Part shown: positions 34,440 to 43,848 of the stretch, piece after piece
Layout of the letters: each line of letters opens with the position of its first letter
Numbering within the stretch: position 1 is the first letter of the stretch
DNA from: Symsagittifera roscoffensis
Lineage: Eukaryota > Xenacoelomorpha > Acoela > Convolutidae
Length of the DNA stretch: 64,000 nucleotides
Reading direction: 5' to 3'
NCBI RefSeq assembly: GCF_963678635.1
Contig: NC_087063.1
Span: 16,127,006-16,191,005, forward strand
The notes under the pieces: generated by a model
What the model was told of the DNA's origin: nothing
Seen by the model: only the letters and a program-made list of their open reading frames with translations
Databases searched by the model: none
Made by a program: the position numbers and the translations under genes

Positions 34440-34600
34440 CCCTGGTTTTCCTGGGGGAGGTGGACTGTCATCCAAATTGCCCTAGCCGTCCCCAGATTGA
34501 GAAGGGGTGACATTGGGAACCCTCCAACAGTGCCCGAAGTGGGCGAACGCATGGCCGCAAGAGGCGCACACCTTACCCGCTAGGCCGCAGCCGCTCAATT
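34440..34600 (-). repeat. GC-rich tRNA-derived SINE
   Basis: Read on the minus strand it begins GCGGCTGCGGCCTAGCGGGT and runs through an A-box-like TAGCGGGTAAGGTGTGCGCC to a GC-rich body. Its base composition is very unlike the surrounding AT-rich DNA. Only one copy is in the window. Immediately downstream (34612-34660) is a copy of the dispersed ACTTGCGCAGTAACCGG motif. Confidence 0.6.
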
Positions 34601-35076
34601 ATTGTGGTCGTAACAAAATGTGCTACTCCCACAGTTACTGGCTACCCTTGTTATCTTGAAGAACTCTTGGACGCGTTATTCCCTGCGTTATCCAATGATC
34701 TGTTTTCAGCTCAGATGCGAGTCACTCGCTAGCACAGGCGAGCCAAAATTGTCAAGGGCGGATTTAAGTTACATGGTTTTTTCATGAAGCTTGGACAATC
34801 CATGATGATAAGGCCAAGGATAGGACCACTTAAACATTGAATTTTGAGAGATCGTAAGTTTTAAATCTGTTTCGTCTTGAATCGATTAAAACGTTGAAAT
34901 CTCCATAATTAATGTGTTTTTGAGCAGCCTTTTAATAAGGATTCCGTTTAGATATATGATACTTACCAACTTTGATAAGTGCTTGTTTTTATTCAGAACT
35001 CTCTTTTCAGATCATTTGCTTTGTGATTGTATTTGAATTGCTGTGGGTTGGGTGAACTAATGATATACGTATAAAA

Positions 35077-35389
35077 ATGAACCTTTCAGTATCGAATTCA
35101 GCAAACATCTTATCAAAATGTGTGCGTATTGTAAGTGGACGTACTCAACCTTGCTTCATGCTTGCAAGAAGGACGCTCATTATAAGTCACGTAAGAAAAA
35201 ACACAGCTGCGACCAATAGCGCGAATAAGGGAATGTCGTCTCGTGAAATCCGCAAATTCGATCGGCTCTCTTCACAATGGTGGGACGAAACTGGACCCTT
35301 CAAAGCGCTGCATTCGTTCAACACAGTTCGAGTGCCGTGGATTGTGAAACATATGAACACACAAGAAAATTCACCTTATCCTCTGAAAG
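35077..35389 (+). CDS. COQ3: COQ3, ubiquinone biosynthesis O-methyltransferase, 5' exon
   Basis: First coding exon, from ATG 35077 to a donor AAAG|GTGAGG at 35389/35390 (phase 1). COQ3 is the SAM-dependent O-methyltransferase that acts twice in ubiquinone synthesis on the inner mitochondrial membrane. The first 50 or so residues are Ser/Arg/Lys-rich without acidic residues, as in a mitochondrial presequence. Then comes the family segment EIRKFDRLSSQWWDETGPF followed by KALHSFNTVRVPWI. The SAM-binding exons that should come next are not found between 35390 and 36690, where a decayed retrotransposon fragment lies instead, and may be in the N gap. A 3' splice site (TCTTTTCAG) ends at 35010, 66 bases before the ATG. 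Confidence 0.9.
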
Positions 35390-35529
35390 GTGAGGTTGCG
35401 GTGCGAATCAATATTTCCAGAAGTGCGTGTCCGAACGTTTGTTCTTTTTTGAAAAAAAAGAAAGATTAAATTAACCCACGCAAAATATTTGATCGCAATT
35501 TGAATATGAATTTGATTACTCAAAGAATC

Positions 35530-36080
35530 ATAATAAAATTGAAATAAATGACCAGAGTGGGATACGAGCCACGTGCCCGGTTCATCAGACGCGCTTCATA
35601 AAAACTGCGCTATCGGCGCATTTTAATTTAGAATAAGAAATAGATTAAATCATTTTTTTATTTTTCTTTTCCACTTCACCCTCTTTTTTGCACCCACTTT
35701 GACCCTTTCACCTACATATACCTGATATGGGTTCCTCTGTTCGCCTTGGGTTACCTGATTATCCATTACTATTCTCACTATATCTGTATACTACTATACC
35801 AGCAATGCACCCTGCCGGGAATCGAACCTGTCATTGGGATACAATGTTGATTTCACTGGGCTACATGTATTGTTTAAGTATTTTTTCTAGAATACTTAAA
35901 TTGACTTTGGAAGACTGAATTGCTGTCGATTCTTACGCTTAGGTAGTAGGAGGCAGTTTAAAATTTATGGGATTTGAAGAGATTTTGTATGAAAATTGCT
36001 GAAAATTCATATATAGTTGTTTTTCTGTTCATTTGAACATTCAAAATTTATAGCTAACTTTTTGCATTCAGCCAATGATT
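35530..36080. repeat. Intronic tRNA-like sequences on the minus strand
   Basis: At 35553-35620 the minus strand reads GCGCCGATAGCGCAG ... GTGGCTCGTATCCCAC, a tRNA-like A and B box pair. At about 35805-35870 the minus strand has TAGCCCAGTG and GGTTCGATTCCCGGCAGGGT, another tRNA-like pair with an intact T arm. Neither closes a convincing acceptor stem, so I treat both as SINE remnants within the COQ3 intron. Confidence 0.5.
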
Positions 36081-36690
36081 TATATTTTCAAAGGTAGTAT
36101 TAATATCACAACCAAGAAAACTTAAAGCAGATACATTGGTGTCATCAGCGACGAGGTAGACTTATTTTTTTTGCATGCATTAGGTAGGCTTTTCTGCATG
36201 CATTAGGCGATATTATGATATATATTAAAAACAGCAGATGCCCTAGAGCAGAGCGTTGAAGCACGCCGCAGATTAATCCCAGCTATTCAGATGAAAAGTC
36301 TGAATTTCAATTCTTTACTTTTATCCGATAGATAGCTGTTAAACCATTGGAAACAACTACCTCTGATACTATTGCAATCAAATTTTGAATCAGTTAGGAA
36401 TGATCTAGAGCGTCAAATTCTTTTGATCTAGAGCGTCAAATTCTTTCTTTAAATCCAGAAAAAATTACAAAAAGAATTTTACCTCCGTGTCTAAGTTTTT
36501 CTGTAATTTCAACCAGAACGTCTATGGTACTACGTTTTGTCCTGAGCTCAAACTGTTTACTATAAATAGTGACAAGTATTCAAAATAGTTATATATACGC
36601 GAATACATAAAGCGTTCAAACAATTTACTCCAGACAAGTCTTTAATTCGATTCAATCAATTTACTTCCATCTTCAGTTATTTTACAGTTC
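36080..36690 (-). mobile_element. Decayed non-LTR retrotransposon reverse transcriptase fragment
   Basis: Translating the minus strand in pieces shows the ordered RT blocks of a CR1/Jockey/L2-type element: an FERFMYSRIYNYF-like segment, TKRSTIDVLVE, block A DLKKEFDALDH, WFNSYLSDKSK, a GVLQRSALGHLLFLIYI-like block (canonical GVPQGS-LGP) and ADDTNV (canonical YADDT). The frame is broken several times by shifts and stops, so it is dead. A direct duplication of about 22 bp (GATCTAGAGCGTCAAATTCT, near 36402 and 36425) sits at block A. The fragment runs into the N gap and lies within the COQ3 intron in antisense. Confidence 0.85.
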
Positions 36691-36890
36691 NNNNNNNNNN
36701 NNNNNNNNNNNNNNNNNNNNNNNNNNNNNNNNNNNNNNNNNNNNNNNNNNNNNNNNNNNNNNNNNNNNNNNNNNNNNNNNNNNNNNNNNNNNNNNNNNNN
36801 NNNNNNNNNNNNNNNNNNNNNNNNNNNNNNNNNNNNNNNNNNNNNNNNNNNNNNNNNNNNNNNNNNNNNNNNNNNNNNNNNNNNNNNNNN
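36691..36890. other. Assembly gap (200 N)
   Basis: A run of exactly 200 N, so probably a gap of arbitrary size. The missing COQ3 methyltransferase exons may lie here. The duplicated segment begins at the first base after it. Confidence 0.99.
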
Positions 36891-37093
36891 AAACTCAATT
36901 TGTTTAAACTAGGAAATTTTTTATAATTTATTGTATTGTCAACCAACTACCACTTACTATCGTTTAATTGGTTTTTCATCTGGATGAAATAAAATTTATC
37001 CTGACTTTTTTCTACTGACATGAATAATGAGCTTAAATCTCAATTTATATCTAAAGTACTTCCATTCTGGTTCTGAATAGTTTTCATGTTTAG

Positions 37094-37417
37094 GTTTGCC
37101 AATCGCTTCTGAAACCCGAAGGCAAACTGTTTGTCACGACTCTCAACAAAAACATTTTCTCATACCTGTTCGGAATAATCGCTGCCGAGTATATCCTGAA
37201 AATAGTTCCGGCTGGAACCCACGAACACGACAAATTCGTCACTCCTGAATCAATACACGCAATGCTTAAAACATCTGGACTTGATGTTCTGGAAAGCAGA
37301 GGACTGATTTACAACCCAGTTTGCAACACCTGGCAATGGTCTGATTATATTGACTTGATAAACTACGGATGTGTTGGCGTCAAACCAGCGGACGTTTCTG
37401 AAGCTGGTTGTGAATGA
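37094..37417 (+). CDS. COQ3: COQ3, last coding exon (copy A)
   Basis: Opens after a TGTTTAG acceptor, phase 0, and ends in TGA; 107 residues. It matches the COQ3 C-terminus: VCQSLLKPEGKLFVTTLNKN, then IVPAGTHEHDKFVTPES and LIYNPVCNTWQWSD. AATAAA occurs at 37462. This exon is downstream of exon 35077-35389 across the gap. A second copy at 43525-43848 differs at three coding bases, all changing a residue. Confidence 0.9.
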   Translation, partial: VCQSLLKPEGKLFVTTLNKNIFSYLFGIIAAEYILKIVPAGTHEHDKFVTPESIHAMLKTSGLDVLESRGLIYNPVCNTWQWSDYIDLINYGCVGVKPADVSEAGCE

Positions 37418-38661
37418 ATTTCGGGTTGTAAAATAGGTAAAAACTACTTGCTAAATTTCAAATAAAAATAAAGTATTCTGCTATACGATGTCTTTTAACG
37501 ATTGCTTCAGAAGTGTTAATGAAACATATCAGTTCTCTTTGATTTAGGTCAGATTTTTTTAGGAAGCAACCTTGAAGTTTGTTCACGCTCAAATTCATAT
37601 TTTGGTTTGACTTAGTTTTTTTGGTTTGACTTAAGTAGTTATAGGTTCATTTCAAGAAAATGAACTTCTAGTTTCAAAACGGGATTTCAGTTTAAGATTT
37701 CCCAGCGGACGAAAATATGTCGATTAAATCAGTTTTCGTTAATTGATTGTTTTTTCTTGCTGAATTCATTTTTTTGGTAAAAGGAATTTAGTATGCTCTT
37801 CGATATCAAATATGCAAACAGCAGAAAGATGGATTTGTGTTTTTGGGATTCCCAAAGGTATGAATGATAGCTATTTTATCCTAATTTTCTCAAATTGGGT
37901 TAGTTTGTTGAAAAAATGTCAAAAAAAATAAATTCTTGTGGTTTGCAGAGCTTCAAATTGATGTTTTTTGCTGAATATGGTTGGTAACAGTTAGTCATTT
38001 TTTCTGTTTATTCTAAATGTTTTTAAAACTGTTGGCTATGGTTAGACAATAGCAAATATAGCAAAACCTAATAATTCCAATTTGTGGGAAAGTTTCATGG
38101 CTCATGCAAGTTTTTTCACCGCCATTTTAAGTATCTCAATTAATTTTTGTGAAAGAATGATTTATATTCCAAATTCATTTTGCTATCAATCTAAGCCGCA
38201 CCTTTTTCTGTTCATTTTCTGTGTTCGGTATTTTTTTTACTATCGATGCATATAATCTAGCGATCAATTACAAACGATGCTGAATAATTCAATACAGGTT
38301 ATTTATTATTTTCTATTCTGATTGTTAATGTTGCCGTGGGCGAGAAATCGATAAGATATTTGACCTGTCATCTTTTGATACAAAATTATTGGGGTTTGAA
38401 AAATAATTGTCATTATGGGATAATGAATGCAGGCCATTAGCCGGTTTTCACTTGAAATTAACGCGTAGCGGAGGCGACGAAGGAATCCGCCTCAATAATC
38501 GTGCCTTTTTGAATGGACTTTTTTTAACGCGTTATTAGTTGAGAATTGTATGTGTTAACATAGCGTGATAGGGTTTTTAAAAACAATTTGATTTTTTTTG
38601 ATTCAAGATTTTGATGAGCTTGATTCAATTTTTCTCAATTTGCTTGATTTTGTGTAATTCA

Positions 38662-39780
38662 AGTTCTCCTGGTGTGTAGCTCGAAATCAAAAATAAGTTA
38701 ATATCTTTTCGAGAAAAACGGGTGCTTTTCATGCTCGAATTTAGCAAAGAGTGAATGAAATTATGGATCTCTGTATTTCTATGAATTATTGAGTTTTTTA
38801 TCTTTTTACGACATGATTAACTAATAACTCGTATTTAGCTTGGCAATTATCAAACGTTTTCCATCGGGTACATTTTCTCGCGTTGAAAACCTTGTTCACA
38901 GGACTTCAGTGAACGTCGTGAAAACACTCAGAAGTTGTAATATTGTTTTCAAGGAATTAATCAGATTTGATTATGCCAAATTTTATTTTTTTACAGTTTG
39001 ATTTTTGATATATTTTTCGGTTCAATTCAAAATCATTTGTTAAAGAAAAAAAATTTGCGCTCATCATTTGAAAAAGGAAAGAACGTGATCGATTTTTAGG
39101 TGCGAAAGTGGTTTTCAAGTAATTCAGTGTGATAAACATTTACCTTTTGTGCCTGTTTTATCTATATCTGCTGTTTAATGAAAACGAATCTTATTGTGAA
39201 TTTTTCTTGAAAATTAAAGAGCTTCAACGTGATATATTTAGTTGAAATGTGAATCTGTTGAAAAAGTGAACTATTTTGCTATGTTTTTCATTTATTTATT
39301 GCAACTTCTCTAACTGTTTCTTGTTAATGTTTACACTAGCGTCAGCTTAGTGTATTGTTACGAACTTTCTTTTTTTTCTAGCCTAACTCGTAAATAGTAG
39401 TGTTCTTTTATTTGTAAATTTCACTGTATCGTTGCAAATTGCATAGCATCTTTTCTCTGCTTTGTTTGTGACTAATATTGGGCTATTAACTATTAAGCTT
39501 CCATGGCTGAGTGGTTAGGGCGTGCGACTCTTAATATTTAGGTCGCAGGTTCGATTTTCAGACGTAGCTGAATTGTTTGCTATTTGGAGGCTTATTTCTA
39601 TTTTTATTGCACTTTATAGAGCCGCTTTTTTGTGTTCTCGCTTTTGTTTGCGAAGCTTTTGTTAAATATTTCTCAGAAAATTATCAACTCAAAATGTTAA
39701 TTAGCCTAATAACGTTTTTATCCATTTCATTTTATACTATATTCGCTTTACTCCCTCATATTGCGTCGTTTAGAAATATG
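38662..39780 (+). repeat. 1119-bp tandem repeat unit with tRNA-like core (copy A)
   Basis: The unit starts AGTTCTCCTGGTGTGTAGCT and the next starts at 39781 with the same bases, cut off at 40083. Each unit contains a type B tRNA-like module and the CTAACTCG-AAATAGTAGTG head. The corresponding units in the second segment are 45100-46218 and 46219 to about 47331. Confidence 0.85.
39498..39567 (+). repeat. tRNA-like module, type B
   Basis: CTTCCATGGCTGAGTGGTTA (A box) and GGTCGCAGGTTCGATTTTCA (B box), resembling class II (Ser/Leu) tRNAs. Repeated almost unchanged at 45936 and 47055. The acceptor stem does not pair, so it is an element rather than a tRNA gene. Confidence 0.65.
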
Positions 39781-40281
39781 AGTTCTCCTGGTGTGTAGCT
39801 CGGAATCAAAAATAAGTTAAACTCTTTTCGAGAAAAACGGGTGCTTTTCATGCTCGAATTTAGCAAAGAGTGAATGAAATTATGTTTCTCTGTATTTCTA
39901 TGAAGTATTGAGTTTTTTTTAATCTTTTTACGACATGATTAACTAATAACTCGTATTTAGCTTGGCGATTATCAAACGTTTTCCATCGGGTACATTTTCT
40001 CGCGTTGAAAACCTTGTTCACAGGACTTCAGTGAACGTCGTGAAAACACTCAGAAGTTGTAATATTGTTTTCAAGGAATTAATTGTCAGTCGTCTCTTTG
40101 TTTTGTATAGTATGTTATGAAAGAAACTAAATGTACACTTCGGCCTGGAGCTTTTAAGTTTTTCTTTTCCAAATTCTGAACGCAGAGCACCAGCAAAATT
40201 AATGGAATGGGTTCTATTCCCGCAATTGACATAAATTTTTGTTTGTTGAAAGATAATCCATCAATGCCTGTGTTTATTTAA

Positions 40282-40286
<5 letters not shown>

Positions 40287-40343
<57 letters not shown>
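40287..40343. repeat. (TA)n microsatellite
   Basis: About 57 bp of uninterrupted alternating T and A, just right of duplication copy A. Confidence 0.97.
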
Positions 40344-40345
<2 letters not shown>

Positions 40346-40488
40346 CTTCTAAAACTGTTTCGAATTGGTCTACTTTTCTATGAATGTCGACTATGCTCAA
40401 GTTATATTTTTCATTCAGATCTTTTTATCACATCACACAGAAAAAAAACGTCACTAATAAAAAAAACTTTTTGAGTTTTTTGGGCTAT

Positions 40489-40535
40489 GGTCGGAACATT
40501 GTGCTACTTGCACAGTAACCGGCTATCCTTGTTGA
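40489..40535 (+). repeat. Copy of dispersed ACTTGCACAGTAACCGG motif
   Basis: GGTCGGAACATT, GTGCTACTTGCACAGTAACC and GGCTATCCTTGTTG in a row. The same string recurs at 23672-23711, 34612-34660 and 48630-48680 (plus) and on the minus strand at 23280-23320 and 41327-41375. Confidence 0.75.
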
Positions 40536-40973
40536 TAATTATTGATTGTTGCTGTTTTTTTTTGCCTGTACATGCAAAGGGCGAATTTGTGTATGTTTGT
40601 AGTGAACCATCGTAGTGTGGTCAAATATGAAGCAAATAATGTACACGACAAGCATGATAAGCGTGGGTGTTTAATTCGTGTTCTCAAACGTATTCTTATT
40701 ACAAATATTTCTTTTATTGACAACTTATATTCATTTTATCAATAAAAATTTACTTCATTAAAGTTAATCAGTGTGTGAGCGTTTTATCATTGTTTCTGAG
40801 TCACAGCTGCGCTTACTTTTCCTGGTGATATGGCATAGTTTCTTCGAACTTTTTTTTCCAAAAATGAGCATCCCATCGAACTCATGGAGCAGCACAGGAC
40901 CTCTGGGACTGCGTGGTCAAAACTAATTAGTTGCGTGGTCACATGTCGTCTCGCATGTTTACAATGCTATCCA

Positions 40974-42568
40974 TTAGAGAACTCTGTGCTTCAGTCCAGT
41001 TGGAAGATGAACAGTCGTTTCTTTACCACATATCGAAACTGTGAATTGTTTCCATGTTGATTCGCACATGGAGTTGACAGTTGTAGGAAGAATGACGAAA
41101 GCGTTGGAAGTAGTACTGAACCCGTCGCCCCAGCTCGCAATACTCGTGCAACTGAATTCACCGCAGTTATTGGATACGTGTTTGTAGCAAATTGAAGGCT
41201 TGTATTTGGTATCTGAGTTGTTTTTGTTGAGTTCAGTGTTCACATACTGGTTTAGGATCCGCGATGCTTCGTCGTAAAGTCCTGAAAAAAAATGATATGA
41301 TAACTGAAGGCAAAAAAGACGAGGAGAGCCGGTTGCTGTGCAAGTAGCACAGAAAGTTCCGACGACAAAATAAAAGAACTTTTTTTTGCAAATTGTGATG
41401 TTTTTTGTTCGTTCGGCTATGATGGGATCTGAGTGAAAGCCTAAAAAAAATCTTCGATTGTACGAGAAGAATACGCATATTTCATAATGGTTGTCATCAA
41501 AAAGTCAATAGAAGAACAAAAAAAAGTTTAAAAATGTTTTTTTTTTTCAAATTTATTGAGGATGTTGGACTTTTTTGTTGTCAAGAAGGCGCTAAAAGAA
41601 GCTTCAAAAACTACTATTCGTTGATTAAATTTAAATTTTCCGTATAATAAGCCTGCTCGCTCTCTTTTTCGGTTGAAATAAGACCAACAGGCAAAATATT
41701 TAAACCGGTTTTTCTCTACACTGCGGGTTTTTTAATAGGGCTCGATTTACGACTGCCACGTCTTAAATCTGATATATTGCGCGACCTATTCTGACATTTA
41801 TTTGTGTTACTTGGTTTTACATCGACAAAAAAAGAAAAATAATTACTAATTACATTACAACACCCGGATACAAATTTTTCACCACTTTCAGTGGTCGAAA
41901 CAATCAGATTAAAAAATTTGAAGATCATTGCCTTTTAACCGTACTTTTAGGGGCAGATTCTGTAAGCACTCGGCCCCATCAGGAATTTGACTGATGCAGA
42001 CTGAAGTGTCCTTTTTTTTACTTTTTATGACATTTTAATTGTGCCTAAGCAACTCTTTTTACTTTACCTAGGTCAACCAAACCTTCAAGTTTTTCGAAGG
42101 AGTTTAGAAATATCTCCTGTTTAAATCCAATTTCAGTGCCTATCTAGCCGATTTCATGATACCTCGAACATATTTGCATTTTGAATTATAAGTTTTATCC
42201 CGAACAACTAATAATTTAGGGAAAAAGTTAAAACACCCCTGAAATTAATTGTTTATTGAAAATGTATTTACGATAAATATTTAATTTCAGAGGTGTTTTT
42301 TCTTTTTCCCTAAATTTTTAGTATTGTTTGGGATAAAATTCATATTTCAAATTGCACATGTGTTCGAGTTTCTCAGAAAAACTATTCGAAATTGACTTAT
42401 CAAATTAATTGATCACTTGCCATTGCGATAGTATGACTCACTTCCCAGCAACGAAATAGTTGCTCCTGAGTAACACATTGTGCTGAGGTTTTTATTTCCG
42501 ATTGGTTTGGCATTTGTCGAAGCCAAAAAAATTGATGTAAGAATGAATTTCGGAAGAAAAAATGACAT
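40974..42568 (-). CDS. Secreted six-cysteine protein, 144 residues (unrecognised)
   Basis: Two exons on the minus strand: 42568-42442 (127 nt, donor GGGAA|GTGAGT) and 41281-40974 (308 nt, acceptor TTTTTTTTCAG, TAA stop). Phase 1 on both sides, together 145 codons. The start MSFFLPKFILTSIFLASTNA is a good signal peptide with cleavage expected after residue 20. The mature part has six cysteines (C32, C74, C82, C87, C115, C127), suggesting three disulfides, in a Ser/Thr/Asn-rich context with WGDGF and STWKQF. I do not recognise the family; it could be a short extracellular ligand, coat or defence protein, but this is inference. The 1160-bp intron contains a minus-strand copy of the dispersed ACTTGCACAG motif. 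The gene lies between the two COQ3 duplication segments. The joint is inferred, not seen in a transcript. Confidence 0.65.
42158..42378. mobile_element. MITE-like inverted repeat
   Basis: Two arms of about 85 bp flank a short centre. The left arm runs from CTCGAACATATTTGCA through TTTAGGGAAAAAGTTAAAAC to CCTGAAATTAA; the right arm is its diverged complement (TTAATTTCAGAGGTGTTTT ... TTTGGGATAAAATTCAT ... GTGTTCGAG). There is no ORF and no clear target duplication. It sits just upstream of the first intron donor of the secreted-protein gene. Confidence 0.8.
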
Positions 42569-42626
42569 TTTAAGAAAATGTTTGATTTTTGAGTTTTTTT
42601 GAGAAGGTTTAGCAGGTAGTAGTAAA

Positions 42627-43321
42627 ACTGCAAAATGATTTTTTGAAATTTTACTTACCTTTTTTTAACTGCGTTTCATGTCGTCAATCTGTGAAAAATG
42701 GGTATGTTTAAAGAGGCCTGACAGTATTACGTAAATACTACGTTGACTAACATTTGTCTGACGTAATCTCGAGTTTAAATGTTGACATGGTTCTCTTTTT
42801 AGTCATTTAAAATAAAGCTTTTTTTCGAACCATAGGTGTTCATTTAGATAGTCTTTGTTCATCTATGACCGCATCTGAATCATCTTGGTAACAAGCGAAA
42901 AATCAAGTATGACTAATTGTAGCATATTACTGGCAAATCAATTGGAACATAATTACAACAAGCTTGTAATTTTTAAAGCACCATCAAAAACAATAAATGA
43001 CGCTTCAGACGAGCAACATATTAGCGACATAGTACTCACCAATTGTGCCGAACGAATTTTGAATTTTCTCGTCACTTTTCAACGCCTAAATGAGGGGGGG
43101 TCTAAACTCAACCAGAAATAACTTTTTTGACAAACTGGTTTTTTTTTTCTGTTTGGGGAAAGCTCGGAAAATCAACTTGGTCGACTCAACCTCTTGAACC
43201 GGACTCAATGAATTAATCCGCCTCAGTAAACTCAATTTATAGTATGCGTTATTTTCTCCGTTAATGAGGCAGAACATAGGGTTGCATAGATAACCTCCCT
43301 TTGGTTTTAATCAATGATAGC
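42627..43321. other. Stretch between secreted-protein gene and duplication copy B
   Basis: A possible 5'UTR exon of the minus-strand gene lies at 42659-42688, flanked by CACAG and GTAAGT, but it is not proven. A plus-strand ORF from ATG 42911 (MTNCSILLANQLEH...) looks mildly protein-like but has no splice or family support. From about 43090 a G7 run and AGCTCGGAAAATCAACTTGG resemble the hAT-like MITE at 60268. Confidence 0.4.
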
Positions 43322-43524
43322 AAACTCAATTTGTTTAAACTAGGAAATTTTTTATAATTTATTGTATTGTCAACCAACTACCACTTACTATCGTTTAATT
43401 GGTTTTTCATCTGGATGAAATAAAAATTATCCTGACTTTTTTCTACTGACATGAATAATGAGCTTGAATCTCAATTTATATCTAAAGTACTTCCATTCTG
43501 GTTCTGAATAGTTTTCATGTTTAG

Positions 43525-43848
43525 GTTTGCCAATCGCTTCTGAAACCCGAAGGCAAACTGTTTGTCACGACTCTCAACAAAAACATTTTCTCATACCTGT
43601 TCGGAATAATCGCTGCCGAGTATATCCTGAAAATAGTTCCGGCTGGAACCCACGAACACGACAAATGCGTCACTCCTGAATCAATGCACGCAATGCTTAA
43701 AACATCTGGACTTGATGTTCTGGAAAGCAGAGGACTGATTTACAACCCAGTTTGCAACACCTGGCAATGGTCTGATTATATTGACTTGATAAACTACGGA
43801 TGTGTTGGCGTCAAACCACCGGACGTTTCTGAAGCTGGTTGTGAATGA
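43525..43848 (+). pseudogene. COQ3: Duplicated last exon of COQ3 (copy B)
   Basis: Same acceptor, frame and stop as 37094-37417, still open. Three differences, all nonsynonymous: DKF to DKC, ESI to ESM, KPA to KPP. No COQ3 5' or SAM-binding exon is seen between 40084 and 43321, where an oppositely oriented gene lies instead. It is therefore either a stray exon duplicate, an alternative last exon, or an uncollapsed second haplotype. Confidence 0.6.

Larger units (their letters stand above)
26949..35076. repeat. Repeat-dominated intergenic stretch between PARP1 and COQ3
   Basis: No gene is confidently supported. Weak candidates are a minus-strand ORF at 27700-27942, another at 27376-27609, and a plus-strand ORF from ATG 28436 (MGRRYLGIQPSHEETLAEYA...). 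A G12 run is at about 27613. Repeats include a dispersed element at 28990-29150, a pair of 85-bp repeats at 29561 and 30338, the ~165-bp-period array at 30940-31960, the palindrome at 31590-33510, tRNA-like modules at 33855 and 34036, and a GC-rich tRNA-derived SINE at 34440-34600. Confidence 0.5.
36891..40083 (+). repeat. Segmental duplication, copy A (with last COQ3 exon)
   Basis: About 3.2 kb nearly identical to 43322-46521 (offset 6431-6438, roughly 99% by eye, with a few small indels). It holds the last COQ3 exon, its 3' flank and one and a quarter 1119-bp tandem units (38662-39780 and 39781-40083). The left edge is the N gap; the right edge falls inside the second tandem unit, after CAAGGAATTA. 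Confidence 0.9.

Noticed and set aside
36677-36946. ORF across the N gap
   Set aside because: Artefact of translating N bases.
40287-40343. Origin or regulatory role for the (TA)n run
   Set aside because: A simple microsatellite is sufficient explanation.
42885-43121. Plus-strand ORF before duplication copy B as a missing COQ3 exon
   Set aside because: It has no SAM-binding motif and no similarity to COQ3; also lacks convincing splice sites.
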